DNA of 46,152 nucleotides from Mediterraneibacter agrestimuris (GTDB lineage: Bacteria > Bacillota > Clostridia > Lachnospirales > Lachnospiraceae): NCBI RefSeq assembly GCF_943193195.1, contig NZ_CALPDG010000030.1:1-46152 (forward strand), written 5' to 3'. The position numbers and the translations under genes were made by a program. Below, in pieces: positions 17,008 to 25,208 of this stretch. Position 1 is the first letter of the stretch. Every line of letters begins with the position of its first letter. The notes beneath the pieces are model-generated. The model searched no databases. It was not told where the DNA came from and was given only the letters and a program-made list of their open reading frames with translations.

Positions 17008-17972
17008 TTCTTCAACTTCTCAATTACTCGCCGCATCGCATCAACTACGGCATTTTCCTCATCGTAGGTAATCTCGTCATTCTCATCGTAAGCAAAGAAA
17101 ATTGCCTGCGGCACGGAAAAACTTTGGCTCATTGATTCTACGACGTCTTTATATTCTGCGGCAATCTCCGTACATTCCGCAGCAATATTGTTTCCGTCTA
17201 AAACACAGCTATTCGCATCCATTTCAGCCTGTAAATCTTTCTTCTCTTGTACAAACTCATCAAACCGCTCGGCTATTGTCGCTATGGTGTAATTCTCGCT
17301 TGTTAGATAATCTTTGAGAGAATCCGTGTTTTCGGTTTCATAAACAGTATACAGTATATTATATAAGTCTACGGATTGTTTAAAAGCTCCAGCCTGCTTC
17401 GCAAGTGCATCCTGTACTTTCTTGACGTCATCGCGCACCTCTGCGTCTAGTTTGTCAGTATCAATTTTGGCAAGTTTTTCCTGGAAGTTGGTGAATTGAT
17501 TGATGTTTTGATTAAGCATCTCCCGCGTCTCGGGGTTCATAATGTCATTTGTTGTTGTTTCGCGAAAATATACGTTTTGGAAGAAGGACTCAATTTGTTC
17601 CGTCGAATCGAGATTTTGCCGAAACAGGGCTAAGATTTCTTGGTTATCGTTCCTAAGTAATAGTGGCAACATTAGTAATAACACAAACAAAGCCACTGCG
17701 CTTACGATTAGGCCTATTATTAGTGGCTTCTTGGCGTTATGGATTCTATTATCCACCACCACATCCCCTCTCCCCGTCCCCACAGTCTGTATCGGATGCA
17801 GGGGGTCAGTTGGCAAGGGTGCATTTGCTGGTGTTGCGGTAGGAAGGTCAGAAGATGAGAAGATTGCATTGCCAGCAGTAGGAGAAACGGTAGGGACTAC
17901 ATCCTCAAGGGATGTAGTTGGGTCAGGATTCGTATTCTGACCCAGAGATGCGTTGTCTTTATTAGTATCCAT
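17004..17972 (-). CDS. Single-pass membrane protein, partner of the TrbL-like protein
   Basis: The 322-residue protein has a Pro/Thr-rich cytosolic N-terminus (1-85), one membrane helix (about 88-112, IIGLIVSAVALFVLLLMLPLLL), and an extracytoplasmic helical domain rich in Gln, Glu and Asp with two Cys near residue 256-266 (NSCVLDGNNIAAEC) that could form a disulfide. The stop overlaps the start of the 1202-residue gene (ATGA), so both are coupled and probably act together at the membrane. No characterised family is recognised. Confidence 0.65.
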   Translation of the reverse strand: MDTNKDNASLGQNTNPDPTTSLEDVVPTVSPTAGNAIFSSSDLPTATPANAPLPTDPLHPIQTVGTGRGDVVVDNRIHNAKKPLIIGLIVSAVALFVLLLMLPLLLRNDNQEILALFRQNLDSTEQIESFFQNVYFRETTTNDIMNPETREMLNQNINQFTNFQEKLAKIDTDKLDAEVRDDVKKVQDALAKQAGAFKQSVDLYNILYTVYETENTDSLKDYLTSENYTIATIAERFDEFVQEKKDLQAEMDANSCVLDGNNIAAECTEIAAEYKDVVESMSQSFSVPQAIFFAYDENDEITYDEENAVVDAMRRVIEKLKK

Positions 17973-18050
17973 ATGTATACATCTATATTACCATAAGGCT
18001 TATGTCTCGTCGAGACTGTTTTTGGAACATATGTTTTGCAAGTAATTGGC

Positions 18051-18143
18051 AAAGATCGGCACCGCACGGGCAGCCCTCAGCGGAGGGGGAAACCGCCATA
18101 ACGACAGCCGTTGTCTGACATACCCGTTACGGACAAAAGCCAA
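18051..18143 (-). repeat. Deleted template-like cassette remnant
   Basis: On the minus strand this begins GGCTTTTGTCCGTAACGGGTATG, loses about 100 nt of the cassette, then ends CGGTTTCCCCCTCCGCTGA and runs into GCGGTGCCGATCTTTG. Both ends match the cassettes of modules A and B, so it is an internally deleted copy without leader RNA. Confidence 0.6.
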
Positions 18144-18249
18144 TGGTACATTTACGCTTTTCGCTATTTTCTGGCAAAAAGCAACCATATTGTATAATTT
18201 ACCCATTTTCCGGCGATCGGTAGCAACTTATGGTATAATATAAAACTAT

Positions 18250-18669
18250 ATGAGGAAAAATCCAAGACCATCTGTTGCCATGAAGGGCATAGTTACCCGA
18301 GAGGCTGGCGCCAAGCCAAAACCGCACGAATATGCTACCGCAGAAGCCCTTGCTGATGCTGGGTATAATGTCCGCTTTATCCCCAGCAATGGGAATATAG
18401 GGATGGCAGATTGTTATGTCAATGACACAATTTTTGAAATCAAAGCTCCCGAAGGCAAAACGATAAATTGTATTGAGCGTAATCTAAGGAAAGCTGTCAA
18501 CCATCAGTCGCCAAACATTGTCTTAGACTCTTTCCGAATTAAGAACATACAAGACAGGAGCATCCAAAGTTTCCTTTTAGAACGTTTGAAGAGACGGCAC
18601 GGTATCCAGCGTATTCTATTCGTGAATCGCAAGCGCAAAGTTATTGACATAAATAGACTGTTGGGATAA
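18250..18669 (+). CDS. CdiA-CT/tRNA-nuclease-like PD-(D/E)XK protein
   Basis: This 139-residue protein resembles the C-terminal nuclease domain of CdiA-type toxins and related stand-alone proteins in clostridial mobile elements. HEYATAEALADAGYNVRF is followed by the nuclease-like core MADCYVNDTIFEIKAPEG (Asp, then Glu-x-Lys) and IERNLRKAVNHQSPNIVLDS. It has no secretion domain and no obvious immunity gene beside it, so it may be a cellular nuclease or a relic toxin module. A promoter-like TATAAT lies just before the start, with little leader and no strong ribosome binding site. Confidence 0.6.
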   Translation: MRKNPRPSVAMKGIVTREAGAKPKPHEYATAEALADAGYNVRFIPSNGNIGMADCYVNDTIFEIKAPEGKTINCIERNLRKAVNHQSPNIVLDSFRIKNIQDRSIQSFLLERLKRRHGIQRILFVNRKRKVIDINRLLG

Positions 18670-18690
18670 AATTAGATTATTGAAGTCCAC

Positions 18691-18728
18691 GAGGGCGAAG
18701 CATTCGCTGAGACGGGGGCTTCTTTTTG
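18691..18728 (+). terminator. Probable terminator
   Basis: GAAGC and GCTTC pair across a GC-rich loop followed by TTTTT, 25 bp after the nuclease-like gene. Confidence 0.4.
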
Positions 18729-18856
18729 TGCAGAAGGTCTTGGAGCCTCCGTAAGGGGAGGCATCGTATATGCGGCTGCTTAAATTGCTAGGAAATCCGC
18801 TGTAATGAAAGCCATAAGAAGCCGCCAAGCAGCGTTGTAACACAGGTGCAGGCTTC

Positions 18857-19129
18857 TTAAGAACCCTCCAGGACTCTTTTTGGTATGCTGGATTCCGGCG
18901 GTTTCCAGCTTCCGTGCCATTCCCAGCCATGTTCCTGAAGCGCCCGGTATACGAGCTTGTCACAGACGGCATGACCGGCTGCCTCCTCGAATACGGCTTT
19001 GGCGTCTGTGAGTTTAATGGCGCCCCCATTTTCTATTTTAAGCCGGAGCCGGTCCAGCACTGCCGCTTCCTCCTCGTAGGATATATTTCCGCTGTCCGGC
19101 ATTTGAGCCAGTTTTCGGGGCAATGGCAT
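18857..19129 (-). pseudogene. Winged-helix C-terminal part of the HTH-array protein (frameshifted)
   Basis: The 90-residue frame (EEAAVLDRLRLKIENGG...LVYRALQEHGWEWHG) has the winged helix typical of the IS630-type HTH region. It starts inside the end of the 339-residue HTH-array frame, displaced by one base. The upstream frame, instead of ending naturally, runs into low-complexity sequence (RGGSGSAGPAPA). This suggests one ancestral gene split by a frameshift, although an overlapping start (ATG at 19129) could still allow separate translation. Confidence 0.55.
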
Positions 19130-20057
19130 CTAGGCCGCCCTCCTGGTACTGGCGTATGACGCAGACGATAGTGTTTATGCTGTAGCCCGTTGCGGTGCTG
19201 ATTTCTGGCATACTTTTCCCATTTGCCCGCAGCCATAGCATCTTCAGCCGTACCGCGGTCTGCTTGTCGGCTGCAGTTTTTCGTGCGGCTTCAATTTCGG
19301 CCTTCTGCTCCGGCGTGAACTTATGCCTGTGCGCAATGAATGGCTGCTTTTTTCGACGCTCCATGCGGAATATAGACGCCGTCCCGCTTTTCAGGTATTC
19401 CCGTTTCAGCCAGTAAATATTGCTTGTGCTATAACCCGTTGTCGCTGCTGCATCTTCAAAAGTCCTGCCTTCGGCCAGCTGCAATAATGCCTCCAAACGG
19501 CGGATGGTCTTTGGGTTCGTGGCTGTCTTACGGGCATTGTCCAATTCGGCAGCCTGTTCTGGGGTAAAGACAGGCTGGTCGTCCGTTTTTCGCCTGGAAG
19601 CCTTGGCAAGCCTTTCCACCATGGCCTCCAGCCCGTTTTCCCGGTATTCCTGCAGCAACCGTATTACCGTTGTCTGCCCGAATCCAGTTGAGTCGCTGAT
19701 TTCCGCGTAGGTTTTCCCCTGGACATAAAGATAAACTGCTTCCAGATGGCGGCGCGTCCACTTATCCGCAGCTGCGTCATAAGCAGATTTTACTTCGGAA
19801 ACCTGCTCCGGCGTGAACTGGCGTTTCCCAGCGCGCATGGCCAGCACGGCCTCTATGCCGCCCGCCCTGTATCTGCGGACAATCCCTTCCGCTGCCGATA
19901 TGGAAATCCCGGTCTGTTCGCAGATATCCCCGTATGTACCTCCGTGCGCACGGAGGTACAGGATCCCCAGACGGAAGGCCTGCTGGGGATCCTGTACCGC
20001 TTGGTGGGCTGATTCAAGCTCAGCAATCTGTTTGTCAGTGAATTCGTATCTTTTCAT
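19038..20057 (-). CDS. Protein with four tandem HTH domains (IS630/HTH_29-like)
   Basis: About 339 residues from the ATG at 20057. Four repeats of about 75 residues each begin with a variant of [FY]Tx[DE]Q(I/V/A)xE(L/V/I)xxA and end with (R)QY(Q/R)xGG(L/I)xA: EFTDKQIAELESA, QFTPEQVSEVKSA, VFTPEQAAELDNA, KFTPEQKAEIEAA. Each includes a helix-turn-helix (for example TYAEISDSTGFGQTTVIRLL). The DDE catalytic domain of IS630 transposases is absent. A string of DNA-binding domains suggests reading a repeated DNA target or a structural role. The upstream extension to 20270 overlaps cassette sequence and lacks a ribosome binding site. Confidence 0.6.
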   Translation of the reverse strand: MKRYEFTDKQIAELESAHQAVQDPQQAFRLGILYLRAHGGTYGDICEQTGISISAAEGIVRRYRAGGIEAVLAMRAGKRQFTPEQVSEVKSAYDAAADKWTRRHLEAVYLYVQGKTYAEISDSTGFGQTTVIRLLQEYRENGLEAMVERLAKASRRKTDDQPVFTPEQAAELDNARKTATNPKTIRRLEALLQLAEGRTFEDAAATTGYSTSNIYWLKREYLKSGTASIFRMERRKKQPFIAHRHKFTPEQKAEIEAARKTAADKQTAVRLKMLWLRANGKSMPEISTATGYSINTIVCVIRQYQEGGLDAIAPKTGSNAGQRKYILRGGSGSAGPAPA

Positions 20058-20147
20058 TATGATTATTATACCAGTATGAAGATGCTTTGGCCTCAATATG
20101 GAAAATTGGCAGATGTTCCGCCTTTTCTTTCCTTTTGTTCTCAACCA

Positions 20148-20337
20148 CCCAGGCGGAGGGGGGGAGACCGATCCAACGGCCATTACCATATGAGTTAGTA
20201 TCGGTAGTGTTGAAATATAAAGCACGAGCCTGGGCGAATGATAGAGATGTGTGCGACCAAAGATACCCAACTAAACCAACATCATACATCTGTCCACCGC
20301 CCAAGCCGACATTGCCGCTACGGACAAAAGCCAATGG
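20148..20337 (-). repeat. Module B variable-like cassette (VR-B)
   Basis: On the minus strand this reads LAFVRSGNVGLGGGQMYDVG...LWSHTSLSFAQAR...GRWIGLP. It parallels VR-A in position, divergent from the structured RNA by about 80 bp. A run of seven C residues near its end is two bases longer than in the other cassettes. Removing two restores GLPLRLGG followed by a stop, matching the GFSLR ends elsewhere. No start codon or upstream domain is present. Confidence 0.55.
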
Positions 20338-20359
20338 TAACTGTACTATATTGGTGGCG

Positions 20360-20388
20360 CGGACACTACGATCTCTTTATGCTAAAAT
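20360..20388 (+). promoter_or_regulatory. Promoter of module B RNA
   Basis: TATGCTAAAAT forms an extended -10 (TAAAAT 20383-20388), with GGACAC about 16 bp upstream. The same extended -10 and spacing to CCATGGGAACTAA occur in module A. Confidence 0.5.
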
Positions 20389-20394
20389 AAATAT

Positions 20395-20926
20395 GTGGAA
20401 ACAATTGTCCATGGGAACTAAAGAAAACCATTGAGATCATGCTCCGGTTTTTGGATGTTCTCATCTCAAAGATCGTGGAGTTCCCCTCCCAGAGTCCAAA
20501 GGAAAATACAGGAGGCCGATAGGTGACGCCGGCTAAGGCGGGCGGTAGATAAAGTGAACTTCTTCGGTGCAGCTTTGATACAGAATTCCAAAAGAGTTTC
20601 TGGCTTTTGTCCGTGGCGGGTACATGAATCTAAACGGTGGCAACATCAACAACGTTGGTAACAACGGTTATGGGTGGTCGCGTACGTCTATTTCTGCGTC
20701 GCTTGCGTATCGTTGGCGGTTTACGCCTTCAGAGGTTGGTACTGAGGGTGATCCGAGTCGTTTCTACGGTTTCCCCCTCCGCTGAGGATTGCCTGTGCGG
20801 TGCCGATCTTTGATAAGCCCTGCTCCTCTGAGCAGGGCTGTAGCTTTACAGGTGTTACTGGAATGCCGGGGGATACGCAAAATGCGGATTATTGGTTCTG
20901 CCACGCACACTTGAGAAGATGAGAAA
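20395..20926 (+). ncRNA. Module B structured RNA with template-like cassette
   Basis: The leader folds like module A: P1 GGGAACT (20413-20419) with AGTTCCC (20479-20485), a perfect 7-bp helix; P2 AAAACC (20424-20429) with GGTTTT (20446-20451), a different sequence but the same pairing; and a P3 loop TTGAGATCA followed by the invariant GCTCC. TCAAAGATCG (20466-20475) is complementary to CGATCTTTGA (20804-20813) on the far side of the cassette, 328 nt away. The tail has a strong hairpin (GCCCTGCTC/GAGCAGGGC) and then shared sequence to CACGCACACTT. Together with VR-B it fills the gap 20058-20980. Confidence 0.6.
20602..20785 (+). repeat. Module B template-like cassette (TR-B)
   Basis: This reads LAFVRGGYMNLNGGNINNVGNNGYGWSRTS...RFYGFPLR-stop. 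The first half is rich in AAC/AAT codons like TR-A, whereas the half after GWSRTS is depleted in adenine. It could be a template that has itself been partly rewritten, or a second variable copy. Confidence 0.5.
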
Positions 20927-20980
20927 GCGCCACCGCAACAGTTTATCTGCGGTGGCACTCTGACGGTTATGTAGATTGTT

Positions 20981-21547
20981 TTAGCTCACAAACATAACTT
21001 TAATCTGGATACTAAGTAGGTCAAAATAGGCTCTGTATTGACGTGGCACTTTCTCACGCAGGCCAGTTCTTTCCAGAATCATCACATTGCCAGCCTCTCT
21101 GCAGCTGTATTCCAGCGGTATCCTCCACTGGTTGTCATGGCGTTCTAACACAGGGCTGCCGTCAACCAGCGTAATCTGGAAAGGCTGCGCGGACTTTAGG
21201 ATGACGGCGTCCATAACCCTTGCCGATGCTTCGGGGATGTCAAATGCCGCCGTAATCTTCTGCTCACAAGCTGCTTTGATGGGTAGGGTGAAAGAGAGGG
21301 CAGATTCTTCCAATATGCCGCTCTTCATATCATGGAATACCCCAAGCTTCACCATGTAAATACCATCACTCTCTACGGAAAATGTTCTGCCAAAATGCTT
21401 CTTGTCAAGCACAGTCAAGACGCCATCATCAGATGTAATACCTAAGCCCGGTGTTGATGGTGTATCTGCCTTTTCTATCGTTGGCGTAATTGTTTTACTG
21501 GACTTTCGGCTGTTTTCCATCATAATCTTGAGTTCATGTGGGTTCAT
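20981..21547 (-). CDS. Hypothetical protein, beta-rich C-terminal domain
   Basis: The 188-residue soluble protein has a Ser/Thr/Pro-rich N-terminal linker (residues 15-35). A compact domain follows with GVLTVLDKKHFGRTFSVESDGIYMVKLGVF and alternating hydrophobic strands. No signal peptide or catalytic motif is evident and no family is recognised. AAGGAGGAAC before the start makes expression likely. The 60-bp inverted repeat at 21641 lies upstream. Confidence 0.45.
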   Translation of the reverse strand: MNPHELKIMMENSRKSSKTITPTIEKADTPSTPGLGITSDDGVLTVLDKKHFGRTFSVESDGIYMVKLGVFHDMKSGILEESALSFTLPIKAACEQKITAAFDIPEASARVMDAVILKSAQPFQITLVDGSPVLERHDNQWRIPLEYSCREAGNVMILERTGLREKVPRQYRAYFDLLSIQIKVMFVS

Positions 21548-21614
21548 AATATTGTTCCTCCTTGCATGATTTTATTTTGTTGTGACGCTAGCCAGTGTAT
21601 TTAGTGCCTTAAAG

Positions 21615-21628
21615 ACAAGGATCCTTGT
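21615..21628. promoter_or_regulatory. Perfect 14-bp palindrome
   Basis: ACAAGGATCCTTGT lies 68 bp upstream of the gene starting at 21547 and just outside the left 60-bp inverted repeat. The position fits an operator. Confidence 0.3.
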
Positions 21629-21640
21629 GTTGATAATACT

Positions 21641-21700
21641 GTATCATTTTCACTTCCAGATTGACAGGAATAACAGCGGAAGATAAACGGAAAATAAGCG
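21641..21700 (+). repeat. Left copy of 60-bp inverted repeat
   Basis: Positions 21659-21700 are identical (42 bp) to the reverse complement of 25238-25279, and the preceding 18 bp match with about five differences. The repeat contains TTGACAGG followed by iterated CGGAAGATAAA and CGGAAAATAAG. Confidence 0.75.
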
Positions 21701-21812
21701 GACAGATTACTACAAACTAAAAAACTGTAAACCTGCACCATGAGATTTTGGAGATAATAGGATATAGAGCTATGGGGGCTATGGTCAGCCACGGCTTTCC
21801 TGTCTTAAGCTA

Positions 21813-21843
21813 GAAAAAACCCATCTTACTTAGATGGGTTTTT
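21813..21843. terminator. Bidirectional terminator
   Basis: AAACCCATCT and AGATGGGTTT form a strong stem with A and T runs on either side, directly after the stop of the gene at 21847. Confidence 0.85.
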
Positions 21844-21846
21844 GGC

Positions 21847-22479
21847 TTAAATATCAGTATACACCGTAACATCAGCGTATTTGGGATATATGATTTCGTT
21901 CCGGCTATGCCCAGACAAATCATCCGCGCATTTGTCGCAACAGAAAGAAATACACTTTTGCGTGTTCTGACTAAAAGCTTCCAACAGGACGAAATTGGAT
22001 GTTGGATCTCCAGGCCGGCGGCACTCTACCCCAAATAAGTACTCAGTATCGGGCTTTCCATTAGCGTGTGGCACATGGAACTCGATGTACAACTCACCGT
22101 ATTTTTCTACCCAGGAATAAGCATGCAGATAAATCTTCCCGACATCGCCCAGCTCTTCGTTATAATACCACAGGAAGACTCCAGTCATCACAGGCTCAAA
22201 CCCGGCCAGGAACCAGTTGTGGCATTCCCCACGCAAAATCTTCATGCGATTCTCCAAAAACTCGGCATTTGTGTACGACCATATTTCATCGCAAGGATGA
22301 ATCAGCTCAGTTAAATCGATATTCTGCCCATCGCGCTGGCAAATCTTTACCTGCATCTTAACCGGCAGATAATGTGGCTTCTGCCTCGGCACGTTATATC
22401 GGCCAGAATGAGCGATGACAGCAAATGTTTCCGTCTCCCTATCGCCCGAAAACTCCCATATGTAAGTGCGTCTTTCCAT
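21847..22479 (-). CDS. Hypothetical protein with C-terminal Cys pair
   Basis: The 210-residue soluble protein has no signal peptide. Its N-terminus is aromatic and beta-rich (MERRTYIWEFSGDRETETFAV), and near the C-terminus a CISFCCDKCADD motif could bind metal. I recognise no family. It is last in a leftward group of three (25193 to 21847) enclosed by the 60-bp inverted repeats, but a terminator at 22671-22716 separates it from the gene upstream, so it probably has its own promoter in 22480-22660. Confidence 0.45.
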   Translation of the reverse strand: MERRTYIWEFSGDRETETFAVIAHSGRYNVPRQKPHYLPVKMQVKICQRDGQNIDLTELIHPCDEIWSYTNAEFLENRMKILRGECHNWFLAGFEPVMTGVFLWYYNEELGDVGKIYLHAYSWVEKYGELYIEFHVPHANGKPDTEYLFGVECRRPGDPTSNFVLLEAFSQNTQKCISFCCDKCADDLSGHSRNEIIYPKYADVTVYTDI

Positions 22480-22670
22480 GGTAATTTCCCCCTTTGATAA
22501 TATTGTGTAATTATTGCATCGTTGTACACCTTATAAAAACATGTACAATTTTTGCAATAACTTGTAATATTAGGGGTACAGGAATACTGATAGAAATGAT
22601 AATGTGCATAGATAAGTTAGTCTATACTAACTATTGTAGCACAGATATAGAAAAAAGTCAAGAATAATAA

Positions 22671-22716
22671 AAAGGCGGGGCTGAGGCTTTATGGCAATTC
22701 CTCTGGCTCCGCCTTA
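22671..22716 (-). terminator. Terminator after surface-protein gene
   Basis: AAGGCGG and CCGCCTT close a long stem containing CTGAGG/CCTCTGG, directly after the stop codon at 22724. Confidence 0.65.
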
Positions 22717-22723
22717 AATTCCG

Positions 22724-24052
22724 TCATCTAATCCGTCGATGCTTCTGTTTCCGCATTTTAACCCACAGCACAACAAGGCCTGCCAGACAAAGTAGTATCA
22801 ACAACAGAAGCACGATTGATATGACATAGAACTTAAACCCTTTTGAAACCTCTATGGTCGCATAGTCTTGTATTGTTTTTAGCCCCACGCCGGCTTGTGA
22901 CCAGTTAGTGAGCGTATTTACCCCCGTCCCTAAGTTCTCATCGACAACCTCAGCCGTGAAGTAGAGGAAAGCGTTAGCGCCCGAACCATAATTACCAATA
23001 CGTAGACCGTTCGAGAACAGATCTTCATCATTCGTAATAGTTAATCCACTTTCGTGATTACCGTTCTTTAAGACCACTGTGTCGTCAACATACTTCAAGT
23101 TTGCTGGAAGAATATCTTTGATGGCAACGCCAGTCTGGCTTTTGTCGCTAGTGTTCTCGTAACCAATACGGAACTCTACCTTGTCGCCAACTTTAGCATC
23201 GACAGATTCTTTCCAAGTGCGGTCTTCGCTATCCGCGAGACGAACCTTTTGCCCGACTGTATACTCATAATCAAATACGGCCTTTACTTTTATTGTTACA
23301 TAATTAGCATATTGATAGCATCCAGGGATTCTTCCGTCAAGTGCGTCATAGCCAATTAAAACGCCACCACTCTTGGTTTTTACTACATCATCGCTTAAAG
23401 CTAAGCCCCCAAGTCCGATGCTATTGTTTTCGAGCAATGCAGAACCATAAATATAATCCAGGTGGAAAGGAACTTCGCTATTAAAGTTGACGTAATCCCA
23501 GTACTCGCTAGGTGCGGCATTTAAGGAGTCAATAAAGCCATTAACTTGGATACGCCTGTTTTCCTTGTCATACTCATCCGGTATGCTGAAAGATACATGG
23601 GTATTTTCGGCTACGGCATCTTCGCCATTTGGGTTATTATTGTGCACATATAGACGAATAATGTAGTATTTTCCATCTTCAACTGTAATGTCATTTCCTT
23701 TCCAGACTGTTTCTTTGGTGCCACCTTCCCAACTGCCATCTTCCCGTTGGACACATTCACGGGCACCGACAAAGTTCTTTTCATTCCCAATTGTGCTGTC
23801 AGAAATTGTATTGAAGATAATCTGGCCTGGGTAATTTGAACTGTTTTTGTAATTTTCTCCATCAGAGCGTGGAGTGGCACCAATAGCCCCGTTGTTTATT
23901 TCTTCAATCGTGTAACTTGGACGCCCTTTTTCTCCAGTTTCCGGATCGACATAATTATCGCCCCAGGCAAAAGCCGCTATGGGGTTTAACTGTATGACAA
24001 GAATGGTCATGAAGCCGACAAAAAATAAACCGGCTCTATGAGATTTTTTCAT
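22724..24052 (-). CDS. Secreted, C-terminally anchored DUF11-like surface protein
   Basis: About 442 residues from ATG 24052, chosen because GCAGGAG lies 7 nt upstream. A signal peptide (MKKSHRAGLFFVGFM...AAFA) is followed by a first extracellular domain with NEKNFVGAREC and YYIIRLYVHNNNPNGEDAVAENTHV, a signature I associate with Saccharibacteria-type surface proteins. A second domain (VRLADSEDRTWKESVDAKVGDKVEFRIGYENTSDK) is nearly the same as in the protein at 10423. It ends in a membrane helix (FYVISIVLLLLILLCLAGLVVLWV) and the basic tail KMRKQKHRRIR. It is anchored in the host membrane facing outward and is a likely adhesin or receptor. Confidence 0.7.
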   Translation of the reverse strand: MKKSHRAGLFFVGFMTILVIQLNPIAAFAWGDNYVDPETGEKGRPSYTIEEINNGAIGATPRSDGENYKNSSNYPGQIIFNTISDSTIGNEKNFVGARECVQREDGSWEGGTKETVWKGNDITVEDGKYYIIRLYVHNNNPNGEDAVAENTHVSFSIPDEYDKENRRIQVNGFIDSLNAAPSEYWDYVNFNSEVPFHLDYIYGSALLENNSIGLGGLALSDDVVKTKSGGVLIGYDALDGRIPGCYQYANYVTIKVKAVFDYEYTVGQKVRLADSEDRTWKESVDAKVGDKVEFRIGYENTSDKSQTGVAIKDILPANLKYVDDTVVLKNGNHESGLTITNDEDLFSNGLRIGNYGSGANAFLYFTAEVVDENLGTGVNTLTNWSQAGVGLKTIQDYATIEVSKGFKFYVISIVLLLLILLCLAGLVVLWVKMRKQKHRRIR

Positions 24053-24098
24053 AGTATACTCCTGCCTTTCGATTTTATTAGCTGTGTGTATGCCTAAA

Positions 24099-25193
24099 TC
24101 ACTGCTGTTCACCAGCCCCGCCATCAGCAGGGACTTCCTTATCTGCTTTGTCTGTAAATCCTGGATTCAAAGTAATAGATATTTCCACCTTTTCAGCATT
24201 ACCCCCGCTCAAAGTGATTGTTGTGGTGTTGTCGGCCCCTTCCCGCCACCCATCACCACCTACAACTTTCCAGTCCCGCGTCATATCGGCAATCTTTGAA
24301 TCCTCAATTGTGTAACCCAACCCATCCTTATCTGCTTCAGCAGGGCTTACTCCTATCCCTGGATCTTTTCTCTCACCCGCCATCAGTTCCAGCTTTGGAT
24401 AAATCACAGAAATATCCTCAATTTTAGGAGTTTTCAGAAATGGCATAAAGAACACAAACAATAAAAACGCGAGGACAAAAAGAAGTATACCAAAACCGTA
24501 CTGAGGTTTCTCAACAGCCACTTTGGTATAGGAAATCTTTATTGGTGTTATGATGTTTACGAATATCCGCGATTTTTTCCTTGAGCCTTTTTTATCATTC
24601 TTTGCGTCATTGGTTTCTCTTCGCTCAGAGACTGTCGTCTGTATTTTCGTCTGCGTCTTCTGCGGCCCTGCCTTTTTCTGTCTTTCCGAAATGTTTGATG
24701 TTTCTAAGATTTTAGGATCAAGCCCTGTTTGGGAAATCCATTTTTCATATAGTGAACACAGTCGACTGTGGTTGTCAACGAAATCATGATATACATCTTC
24801 GGAGATATTATGCAACTCTTCCTTTTCGGCTTTATCCATTGCACCATAATCTATTTGGATCTCAGGGTGGTTGTCCGCATATTTCTTCCGTCGTTCTGCG
24901 GGCGTCCTAAGATTTCGGTAGCCATCAGATTGCCCAGATACTGCCAAAAGCTGATCCAGCATCTCCTCACTGGAATATTGGCGAAGGATAAGCTCATAAA
25001 GTTCCAGCCCGTACCCATGTTCCCATGTCTCTTGCCTTATTAAAAGGCACACCAGTTTTTCTGCAACTTTATCATCTTTTCTTCCATTTATACGGACACA
25101 ATTAAGAATCTGGTATATATCGCCAGCACTCTTAATTTCTGTCATGGCCAGTACATCTTTTTTAGACCGTATATTCTCCCTCTTGTTTCCCAT
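24099..25193 (-). CDS. Single-pass membrane protein with extracellular domain
   Basis: The 364-residue protein has a cytosolic helical part (1-225) with a basic linker, one membrane helix (about 233-252, GFGILLFVLAFLLFVFFMPF), and an outside domain of about 110 residues (ISVIYPKLELMAGERKDPGI...DWKVVGGDGWREGADNTTTITLSGG). It is 46 bp upstream of the DUF11-like gene and co-oriented, so the two may form a surface complex with a cytosolic sensor side. The promoter probably lies in the right 60-bp repeat (TTGACA on the minus strand). No family is recognised. Confidence 0.55.
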   Translation of the reverse strand: MGNKRENIRSKKDVLAMTEIKSAGDIYQILNCVRINGRKDDKVAEKLVCLLIRQETWEHGYGLELYELILRQYSSEEMLDQLLAVSGQSDGYRNLRTPAERRKKYADNHPEIQIDYGAMDKAEKEELHNISEDVYHDFVDNHSRLCSLYEKWISQTGLDPKILETSNISERQKKAGPQKTQTKIQTTVSERRETNDAKNDKKGSRKKSRIFVNIITPIKISYTKVAVEKPQYGFGILLFVLAFLLFVFFMPFLKTPKIEDISVIYPKLELMAGERKDPGIGVSPAEADKDGLGYTIEDSKIADMTRDWKVVGGDGWREGADNTTTITLSGGNAEKVEISITLNPGFTDKADKEVPADGGAGEQQ

Positions 25194-25208
25194 CGTCCAC
25201 GCACGCTC

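Noticed and set aside
18250-18669. Active toxin-immunity pair
   Set aside because: The nuclease-like fold is plausible, but there is no adjacent immunity gene or secretion domain, so only the fold is reported.
8382-21000. A reverse transcriptase belonging to the template/variable modules
   Set aside because: I looked for a YxDD-type catalytic core in the open frames here and in the rest of the window and saw none, so I do not call a complete DGR or retron.
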